Below, in pieces: positions 15,334 through 22,235 of a stretch of 64,000 nt of DNA. The DNA comes from Tistlia sp040905785 (GTDB lineage: Bacteria; Pseudomonadota; Alphaproteobacteria; Kiloniellales; DSM-21159), in contig NZ_JBBDQW010000065.1 in the NCBI RefSeq assembly GCF_040905785.1, forward strand, positions 1 through 64,000, written 5' to 3'. Positions within the stretch are counted from its first letter, which is position 1. Each line of letters starts with the position of its first letter. Under the pieces are notes generated by a model. The model was not told where the DNA came from, did no database searches, and was given only the letters and a program-made list of their open reading frames with translations. The position numbers were made by a program, and so were the translations under genes.

Positions 15334-16272
15334 GTGCTACGCGTCCTGGTGCTCGGGGCGGCGGCTGGTGGCGGCTTTCCGCAATGGAACAGCAACAGCC
15401 CGGCGTCTCGACGCGCCCGTGACGGCGATCCCGTCGCGCCGGCCTGCAGCCAGTCCTCAATCGCCGTCAGCCGCGACGGCCGGCGGTGGGTGGTTTTCAA
15501 CGCGTCTCCGGACATCCGCCAGCAGATCAACGACAATCCGCCGCTGCATCCTGCCGAAGGCGTTCGACACACGCCGATCGCCAGTGTCGTGCTGACCAAC
15601 GCCGACGTCGATCACGTCGCCGGCCTGCTGACGCTGCGCGAAAGCCAGGCCTTCTCGCTCTACGCCACGCCGCGCGTGCTGGCCGTGCTCGCCGAGAACT
15701 CGATCTTCAACGTGCTGAATCCCGACTTCGTCGAGCGGCGGCCGCTTGCCCTCGACCGGCCGTTCGAACCGCTGACCCGCGACGGCGAGCCGCTCGGCCT
15801 GACGGTCGAGGCCTTCGCGGTGCCGGGCAAGGTCGCGCTCTATAAGGAGGACGCAGCCGCGGGCGCCGACTTCGGCACGGTGTCGGAGGACACGATCGGC
15901 CTGCGGGTCGCTGCGGCCGATGGCGACGACGGCCGAGCGCTCTTCTACCTGCCGGGCTGCGCGGCGCTGCCGGACGACCTCAAGGGCCGCCTGCAGGGGG
16001 CCGCGCTGCTGCTGTTCGATGGCACGCTGTGGCGCGACGACGAGATGCAGGCCCAGGGCGCCGGGGTGAAGACGGGGCGGCGCATGGGCCACCTGTCGAT
16101 GGCGGGGCCGGACGGCAGCATCGCCGGACTCGCCGAGGTCGCGATCGCGCGCCGGGTCTTCATTCACATCAACAACACCAACCCGGTCCTGCTGCTCGAT
16201 TCCCCGGAACGCGCCGAGGTCGAGGCCGCCGGCTGGGAGATCGCGCGCGACGGCATGGAGATAGAGCTTTGA
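15334..16272 (+). CDS. pqqB: Pyrroloquinoline quinone biosynthesis protein PqqB
   Basis: A 312-residue metallo-beta-lactamase-fold protein that acts in PQQ maturation as a hydroxylase of the crosslinked dipeptide. The start VLRVLVLGAAAGGGFPQWN and the NADVDHVAGLL metal-site region are characteristic. I chose GTG at 15334 because the conserved N-terminus starts there; the TTG at 15310 adds eight unconserved residues. Its stop overlaps the pqqC start. Confidence 0.96.
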   Translation: MLRVLVLGAAAGGGFPQWNSNSPASRRARDGDPVAPACSQSSIAVSRDGRRWVVFNASPDIRQQINDNPPLHPAEGVRHTPIASVVLTNADVDHVAGLLTLRESQAFSLYATPRVLAVLAENSIFNVLNPDFVERRPLALDRPFEPLTRDGEPLGLTVEAFAVPGKVALYKEDAAAGADFGTVSEDTIGLRVAAADGDDGRALFYLPGCAALPDDLKGRLQGAALLLFDGTLWRDDEMQAQGAGVKTGRRMGHLSMAGPDGSIAGLAEVAIARRVFIHINNTNPVLLLDSPERAEVEAAGWEIARDGMEIEL

Positions 16273-17060
16273 GCGCAAGTCCCGACCGGCGCGAGTCGGA
16301 GCAGCCCCTGCTGAGCCCGGCCGAGCTCGAGGCCCGGCTGCGGCAGATCGGCCGCGAGCGCTACCACAGCCTGCATCCCTTCCACCGCCTGCTGCACGGC
16401 GGTCAGCTGAACCGCGGGCAGGTCCAGGCCTGGGTGCTGAACCGCTACTACTACCAGAGCCGAATCCCGATCAAGGACGCCACCCTGCTGTCGCGCTGCG
16501 AGGACGCGGCGCTGCGCCGCGAGTGGCGCAAGCGCATCGAGGAGCATGACGGAAGCGCGGCCCAGGGCGACCGGCCGGCCAACGAGGGCGGCATCGAGCG
16601 CTGGCTGGTGCTGGCCGAGGCGGTCGGGCTGGAGCGGGACTACGTGGTCTCGACCGAAGGCCTGCTGCCGGCGACCCGCTTCGCCGTCGACGCCTACGTC
16701 CACTTCGTGCGCGACAAGAGCCTGCTGGAGGCGGTCGCCTCCTCCCTGACCGAGCTGTTCGCGCCGAAGATCCACGAGGAACGGATCGCCGGCCTGCTCG
16801 AGCACTACCCCTTCGCCAACGAGCGGACGATCGCCTACTTCAAGCGCCGCCTGACCGAGGCGCCAGAGGACGTCAAGTTCGGCCTGGCCTACGTCACGCG
16901 CGAGGCGCGCACCCGGGACCAGCAGGAGCAGGTGCTGGCGGCGGTGCGCTTCAAGACCGACGTGCTCTGGGCCCAGCTCGACGCGCTGCACCACGCCTAT
17001 GTCGAGCCCGCGACGCCGCCGCCCGGCGCCTTCCTGCCAGAGGGGCCGCAGGAATGGTAG
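16269..17060 (+). CDS. pqqC: Pyrroloquinoline-quinone synthase PqqC
   Basis: A 263-residue cofactor-free oxidase catalysing the last ring closure and eight-electron oxidation to PQQ. Family segments include YHSLHPFHRLLHGGQLNRGQVQAWVLNR, NRYYYQSRIPIKDA and EHYPFANERTIAYFKRR. TTG at 16269 overlaps the pqqB TGA (TTGA) and gives the family's usual length. Confidence 0.96.
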   Translation: MSASPDRRESEQPLLSPAELEARLRQIGRERYHSLHPFHRLLHGGQLNRGQVQAWVLNRYYYQSRIPIKDATLLSRCEDAALRREWRKRIEEHDGSAAQGDRPANEGGIERWLVLAEAVGLERDYVVSTEGLLPATRFAVDAYVHFVRDKSLLEAVASSLTELFAPKIHEERIAGLLEHYPFANERTIAYFKRRLTEAPEDVKFGLAYVTREARTRDQQEQVLAAVRFKTDVLWAQLDALHHAYVEPATPPPGAFLPEGPQEW

Positions 17061-17103
17061 GGGGGCCAATGGTAGCGGGCCCGGAGAGGGCGGGGGGCTG
17101 ACC

Positions 17104-17391
17104 ATGGCCGAGCGGGTCACCATATCGGAAGAGTCGGTGCCGAGGTTGCCCCGCGGCGTGAAGCTGCGCTTCGACAAGGCCCGGGAGCAGTGGATGGTCC
17201 AGGCGCCCGAGCGGGTGTTCGTGCCCGACCCCGTTGCCCTGGAGGTGATCCGGCGCTGCAACGGCAAGGCGACGGTCGGCGCCATCGTCGACGATCTGGC
17301 CACGACCTTCCAGGCGCCGCGCGCGGTGGTCCTGGGCGACGTGACCGAGATGCTCCAGGACCTGACAGACAAGGCGGTCATGACGGCATGA
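17104..17391 (+). CDS. pqqD: PqqA-binding chaperone PqqD
   Basis: A 95-residue RiPP recognition element that binds PqqA and presents it to the radical SAM enzyme PqqE. The segments PRLPRGVKLRFDKAREQW, VLVPDP-like FVPDPVALEVIRRCNG and the C-terminal helix are typical. The ATG at 17104 follows a G-rich ribosome site and the last codons overlap pqqE by ATGA. Confidence 0.96.
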   Translation: MAERVTISEESVPRLPRGVKLRFDKAREQWMVQAPERVFVPDPVALEVIRRCNGKATVGAIVDDLATTFQAPRAVVLGDVTEMLQDLTDKAVMTA

Positions 17392-18524
17392 GCCAGCAGA
17401 TCGACAAGGCGGTGGGCTTCCCGATGGCCCTGCTCGCGGAGCTGACGCACCGCTGCCCGCTGCAGTGTCCCTATTGCTCGAACCCGCTCGAACTCGAGCA
17501 GGCCAGCCGAGAGCTCGACACCGCCGGCTGGCTGCGCGTCATCGAGGAGGCGGCCGAGCTCGGCGCCCTGCAGATCCACTTCTCCGGCGGCGAGCCGACG
17601 GTGCGCAAGGACCTGGAGCAGCTCGTCGCCAGGGCCGCAGAGGTCGGCCTCTACAGCAACCTGATCACCGCCGGGGTGCTGCTCGACGAGGCCGGCCTGC
17701 AGCGCCTCGCCGAGGCCGGGCTCGACCACGTGCAGCTGTCGTTCCAGGACAGCGAGGCGGCGGGCGGAGAGCGGATCGGCGGCCATCCCGGCGCGCAGGC
17801 GAAGAAGCGTCACTTCGCAGGCTGGGTGCGTACGGCCGGCCTGCCGCTGACGCTCAATCTCGTGGTCCACCGGCAGAACCTCGACCACCTGCCCGCGTTG
17901 CTCGACCTCGCGGTCGAGCTCGACGCCCAGCGCGCCGAGATCGCCCACGTCCAGTACTACGGCTGGGCCTTCCGAAACCGCGCCGCCCTGATGCCGACGC
18001 GCGCGCAGCTGGAGCAGGCGACCGCCACGGTCGAGGCGGCGCGCGAACGCCTGAAGGGGCGGCTGGTCATCGACTACGTGGTGCCCGACTACTACGCCAA
18101 GCGGCCGAAGTCCTGCATGGGCGGCTGGGGCCGGCAGTTCCTCAACGTCTCGCCGGCCGGCAAGGTGCTGCCCTGCCACGCCGCCGAATCGATCACCGGC
18201 CTCGCCTTCGATTCCGTGACCGAGCGCAGCCTCGCCGACATCTGGCGCAACTCCGAGGCCTTCCGCGCCTTCCGCGGTACCGACTGGATGCCGGAGCCCT
18301 GCCGCAGCTGCGAGCGCCGCGAGATCGACTGGGGCGGCTGCCGCTGCCAGGCATTCGCGATCACCGGCGCCGCGGGCGCCGTCGACCCGGCCTGCGCGCT
18401 GTCGCCCTTCCACGAGTCGCTGGTCGCGATCGCCGAGGCCGACTCGGGCGCCGACCGGCGGGACTTCGTCTACCGCCGCTTCGCCAACGTGCCCCAGCGC
18501 GACAGGCTCTTGCCGGCAAAGTAG
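17388..18524 (+). CDS. pqqE: PQQ biosynthesis radical SAM enzyme PqqE
   Basis: A 378-residue radical SAM/SPASM enzyme that forms the Glu-Tyr carbon-carbon bond in PqqA. The SAM cluster motif is Cys23-x3-Cys27-x2-Cys30 (HRCPLQCPYC). The C-terminal SPASM Cys residues lie in KSCMGGWG, LPCHAAES, EPCRSCERR and GGCRCQAF. Translation is coupled to pqqD by the four-base overlap. No pqqF/pqqG protease lies next to it in this window. Confidence 0.97.
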   Translation: MSQQIDKAVGFPMALLAELTHRCPLQCPYCSNPLELEQASRELDTAGWLRVIEEAAELGALQIHFSGGEPTVRKDLEQLVARAAEVGLYSNLITAGVLLDEAGLQRLAEAGLDHVQLSFQDSEAAGGERIGGHPGAQAKKRHFAGWVRTAGLPLTLNLVVHRQNLDHLPALLDLAVELDAQRAEIAHVQYYGWAFRNRAALMPTRAQLEQATATVEAARERLKGRLVIDYVVPDYYAKRPKSCMGGWGRQFLNVSPAGKVLPCHAAESITGLAFDSVTERSLADIWRNSEAFRAFRGTDWMPEPCRSCERREIDWGGCRCQAFAITGAAGAVDPACALSPFHESLVAIAEADSGADRRDFVYRRFANVPQRDRLLPAK

Positions 18525-18669
18525 CTTTCGGTAGGCGAATCGCCCCGCCCGTCCCCAAAGAAAACCCTCCGTTAACCATCGTGGCCGGATAAAGGCTCCT
18601 GCAGGGCAGGCTTCCGTTGCCCTGCAAGAGAGCTTGATTCAGGCTTGCGGGACGGACGGGGATGGGGTC

Positions 18670-20397
18670 TTGGCTTCTGTGAGGTACCTGCGCGCGAGCC
18701 TACGGTCGCTCGCCTGCCTGTTGCTGCTCGCCCTGCCGACCAGTGCCTGGGCGGAGCCGCCGAAGCCGGGCCGCGAGCGCCCGCGTTCCCTCGTGGAGAA
18801 TCTCGCCCAGGGAGCGCTGTCGGGGTTGGGGTATCGCGAGGGGGGGTATCGCGAGGGGGCCGAAGGACCGGCACCCGCGGGAGCCCAGCAGATCCGCGTC
18901 GCCGCCTTCGCGATCGAGGGCAACGTCCGCTTCACCGATGCGGTGCTGAGCGAGGTTCTCGCCCCCTTCGCCGGACGCGACGTCACTCTCGAGGAGCTAC
19001 GCCAGGCGGTCGAGGCGGTGCTGGGGCACTACCGCGAGTACGGCTACCGGGCGACGCGGGTATCGCTGCCACCGCAGCGCATCGAGCAGGGCGTCGTCCG
19101 GCTGGTCGTCGAGGACGGCACCCTGGACCGGGCCATGCTGGCCGAGGCGGTGAGGGGCGACATGACCTTGGCGCTGCCGGCGCCGACGCCCTCGGCTGCC
19201 TGGGCCCCGGCTGCGGGACCGGCCCCGGCCGTCAGTCGACCCGCGCCGGCGCCCGCCTTCGCCTTCTACCGGAGCCTGCCGAGCAGCCGCACCCGCGCCA
19301 CCCTCCTCAACGCCGAGACGCCGGCCGCAGATCGCCTGGTCGTCGAGCTCGAGGAAGGGTCGGTGCTCGGCTTCAGGCCGGAGAGCGACCTCTTCGCGCG
19401 CTTGCCTGAGGGCGGCTGGCAGGTCGGCGCCACCTTCCAGATGTCCAATCCGGCCGGACGCGGCGGCCATCTGCAGGCGCGCGGCGTCACCGACGGCGCC
19501 GGCGCCCCCTTCTTCTCCGGCCGTTTCGATGCGCCGCTCGACCTCGCCGGCTCGACGCTCGCCGGCGCCGAAAGCTATCTCGACGAGGAGCGCGTCGACG
19601 ACCTCGACGGCCGACGCGCCGATGGTCAGGCGACGCTGCTGGAAATCGTCGCCGAGCGGCCGCTGCTCCAGGGCGGAAACTTCGACCTGTCGCTGCGCAC
19701 CCGGCTCCGCCACCTCGAGCAGCTCGACCAGGCCCAGGGCACGACCACGGCCGACCGGCGCATAGACAGCGCCCAGGTCGGCGCGCGCGGCCGGCTGCGC
19801 GACAGCCTGCTCGGCGGCGGGACGACGGCCGCCAGCCTCTCCGCGACCCTCGGCCACACCGATCTCGACGGCTACCTGCCCTATGCCCGCAGCGACGCCG
19901 AGGGCGCCCGCACCGCCGGCAGCTTCGCCCGGTTCCGGGCCAGCCTCGCCCGGCTGCAGACCATCGGCGGCCCCTGGTCGCTGTTCGGATCGCTGATGGC
20001 CCAGGGCGCCAGCAAGAATCTCGACGGCTCCCAGCAGTTCTCGATCGGCGGCCTGCCGCCGGAGCGCGGCTTCGCGGTCGGCGAAGCCTTCGGCGACGAA
20101 GGCTTCCGCATCAACGGCGACCTCCGCTACGCAGTGCCCGCGCCGGTCTTCGGCGGCGCGCTGCAGCTCGCCATGTTCTACGACCAGGGCGCGCTCCGGC
20201 TGCGCCAGACGCCGACCGCCGACGGCAACCTCGTCGAGCATCGCTCGGTCGGGCTGTCGCTACGCCAGGACTGGCACGGCCAGGGCTTCCTGCACGTCTC
20301 CGCCGGTCGCCAGATCGGCGGCGAGCTGGCGAAGGGCCAGGAGCCCGAGGGCGACAACCCCTATCGCTTCTGGCTGCGGGTCGGCATGGATTTCTGA
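18670..20397 (+). CDS. TpsB-type (ShlB/FhaC/HecB family) outer-membrane secretion porin
   Basis: A two-partner-secretion translocator of 575 residues. It has a signal peptide (ending SAWAEP), a short repeat GYREGGYREG, POTRA domains (AAFAIEGNVRFTD near the first strand, VRLVVEDGTLDRA), a Pro/Ala-rich linker, and a C-terminal 16-strand barrel ending in the aromatic GMDF. Residues FSIGGLPPERGFAVGEAFGDEGF are the family's conserved barrel-loop region. TTG 18670 is my choice; TTG 18634 and GTG 18679 are possible. No TpsA partner with a haemagglutinin-type N-domain is found nearby, so the cargo is unknown. Confidence 0.88.
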   Translation: MASVRYLRASLRSLACLLLLALPTSAWAEPPKPGRERPRSLVENLAQGALSGLGYREGGYREGAEGPAPAGAQQIRVAAFAIEGNVRFTDAVLSEVLAPFAGRDVTLEELRQAVEAVLGHYREYGYRATRVSLPPQRIEQGVVRLVVEDGTLDRAMLAEAVRGDMTLALPAPTPSAAWAPAAGPAPAVSRPAPAPAFAFYRSLPSSRTRATLLNAETPAADRLVVELEEGSVLGFRPESDLFARLPEGGWQVGATFQMSNPAGRGGHLQARGVTDGAGAPFFSGRFDAPLDLAGSTLAGAESYLDEERVDDLDGRRADGQATLLEIVAERPLLQGGNFDLSLRTRLRHLEQLDQAQGTTTADRRIDSAQVGARGRLRDSLLGGGTTAASLSATLGHTDLDGYLPYARSDAEGARTAGSFARFRASLARLQTIGGPWSLFGSLMAQGASKNLDGSQQFSIGGLPPERGFAVGEAFGDEGFRINGDLRYAVPAPVFGGALQLAMFYDQGALRLRQTPTADGNLVEHRSVGLSLRQDWHGQGFLHVSAGRQIGGELAKGQEPEGDNPYRFWLRVGMDF

Positions 20398-20510
20398 TCG
20401 CGCGCCCCTCGCCGCTGGCCGGGGCGGATCCTACGACCTATCCTTTAGCCGGCCGCCCCGCGAAACGACCCGGGGAGTCGGCACGGGGGAGTGGCTGCCG
20501 GAGTTCCGCC

Positions 20511-21314
20511 ATGCGTCCCGCCATCGCCGCCCTGGCAGCTCTTGCGCTGTGCCTCCCGCCGGCGACGGCCGCCGCCCAGGAGCGCGACTTCGTCGACCTG
20601 GAGCTGGTGCTGGCGGTCGACGTCTCGCGCTCGATGGACCTCCACGAACAGGAGGTCCAGCGCGCCGGCTACGTCGCCGCCTTCCGCCATCCCCAGGTGC
20701 TGGAGGCGATCACCGGCGGCAGCCACGGCCGCATCGCGGTCCTCTATCTGGAATGGGCCGGGGCGGCACTGCAGGAGGTCATCGTGCCCTGGAGCCTGGT
20801 CGAGGGCCGCGCCAGCGCCGAGGCCTTCGCCGCCCGGCTGGAGGCCGCCCCGCTGCGCGACGCCACCCGCACCTCGATCTCCGGCGGCCTCGCCTTCGCC
20901 GCCCGCCGCTTCGAGGAGAGCGGCGTGTTCGGCCTGCGCCGGGTCATCGACGTGTCGGGCGACGGGCCGAACAACATGGGCGCCCCGGTCGACGTGGTGC
21001 GCGACGAGCTGGTCGAGCAGGGCATCACGATCAACGGCCTGCCGCTGCTGCTCGGCCGGCCCGGCGGCTTCCTCGATATCGAGCTGCTCGACCTCTACTA
21101 CGAGGACTGCGTGATCGGCGGCCCCGGCGCCTTCCTGGTGCCGGTCACCGACATCTCCGAGTTCGGCACGGCGATCCGCCGCAAGCTGATCCTGGAGATC
21201 GCCGGCGCGCCGGCCGCCGTGGTGCCGGCGGCGGTCCGCCCGGCCCAGGCCGAGCGGCCGCCCGTCGACTGCCTGATCGGCGAGCGACTGTGGCGCAGCT
21301 GGATGGACAACTGA
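20511..21314 (+). CDS. DUF1194 (von Willebrand factor A-like) secreted protein
   Basis: A 267-residue secreted protein. A signal peptide (ending TAAAQ) is followed by a vWA-like domain with the metal-ion-dependent adhesion motif DVSRSMD (about residues 38-44), a conserved Thr/Ser loop (RTSISGGLAFA) and IDVSGDGPNN. This arrangement is DUF1194, common in alphaproteobacteria and of unknown role. It follows the TpsB gene by 113 bases; a link between them is only positional. Confidence 0.88.
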   Translation: MRPAIAALAALALCLPPATAAAQERDFVDLELVLAVDVSRSMDLHEQEVQRAGYVAAFRHPQVLEAITGGSHGRIAVLYLEWAGAALQEVIVPWSLVEGRASAEAFAARLEAAPLRDATRTSISGGLAFAARRFEESGVFGLRRVIDVSGDGPNNMGAPVDVVRDELVEQGITINGLPLLLGRPGGFLDIELLDLYYEDCVIGGPGAFLVPVTDISEFGTAIRRKLILEIAGAPAAVVPAAVRPAQAERPPVDCLIGERLWRSWMDN

Positions 21315-21389
21315 GCGCCTGCGGTCGCTCCCCGGAACCGCGGGTTGCGCGGAGTCGTTGACTCGCAGCAAACAAACTGGAGTCCGCTC

Positions 21390-22232
21390 ATGCCGCCGTC
21401 CCGTCCCGTGTGGAGCGGCCACATCCGGCTGTCGCTCGTCTCCTTCGCCGTCAAGCTCTATCCCGCGACCAGCTCGGCCTCGAAGCTGTCGTTCCATCAG
21501 GTCCACGAGCCCTCGGGCAAGCGCGTCCGCTACGAAAAGGTCGTGCCCGGGATCGGGCCGGTCGACAAGGACGAGATCGTCAAGGGCTACGAGGTCGACA
21601 AGGGCAACTACGTGCTGCTGACCCAGGAGGAGATCGACGACATCAAGATCGAGGCCCGCAAGACCCTGGACCTCGTCCAGTTCGTCGACAACTGCGAGAT
21701 CGATCCCATCTACTTCGACCGGCCCTACTACGTGGCCCCCGACGACGACTTGGCGGAGGACGCTTTCCGCGTGCTGCGCGACGCCCTCCGCCAGACCAAG
21801 AAGGTGGGCCTCGGCCAGCTGGTGATGCGCGGGCGCGAGTACATCGGCGCGCTCAAGCCCTGCAGCCGCGGGCTGATTCTGGAGACGCTGCACTTCGCCG
21901 ACGAACTGCGCAAGTCGGACCCCTATTTCGCCGAGATCAGCGACGTCAAGCCGGACAAGGAGCTGCTGGCGCTGGCCCAGGAGCTGATCGAGCGCAAGTC
22001 CAAGCCCTTCAAGGCGGAGGTCTTCCAGGACAGCTACAGCGAGGCGCTGCGGGAGCTGGTCCAGAAGAAGGCCAAGGGCCGCAAGGCCACGGTCGCAGTC
22101 GACGAGGGCGAGGCCCCGACCGGCGAGGTCGTGGACCTGATGGCCGCCCTCAAACAGAGCCTCGGCAAGGGCGGGAAGAGCAGCGGCGGCGCCGCCGCCA
22201 AGCGCCGCCCCCGCTCGAAGAAGGCCGCCTGA
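21390..22232 (+). CDS. ku: Non-homologous end-joining protein Ku
   Basis: A 280-residue bacterial Ku homodimer subunit that encircles broken DNA ends and recruits LigD. The N-terminus RPVWSGHIRLSLVSFAVKLY, HQVHEPSGKRVRYEKV and the core FVDNCEIDPIYFDRPYYVAPD are diagnostic. The tail from residue about 225 is Lys-rich (KKAKGRKA, KRRPRSKKAA), as in Ku proteins with DNA-binding C-termini. The ATG at 21390 has GGAG eight bases upstream. It is directly followed by ligD, three bases away. Confidence 0.96.
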   Translation: MPPSRPVWSGHIRLSLVSFAVKLYPATSSASKLSFHQVHEPSGKRVRYEKVVPGIGPVDKDEIVKGYEVDKGNYVLLTQEEIDDIKIEARKTLDLVQFVDNCEIDPIYFDRPYYVAPDDDLAEDAFRVLRDALRQTKKVGLGQLVMRGREYIGALKPCSRGLILETLHFADELRKSDPYFAEISDVKPDKELLALAQELIERKSKPFKAEVFQDSYSEALRELVQKKAKGRKATVAVDEGEAPTGEVVDLMAALKQSLGKGGKSSGGAAAKRRPRSKKAA

Positions 22233-22235
22233 TCC

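Noticed and set aside
18599..18627. A terminator between pqqE and the TpsB gene
   Set aside because: There is an 8-bp stem with GCAGGGCA arms, but no T-run follows and the stem is short; left unassigned.
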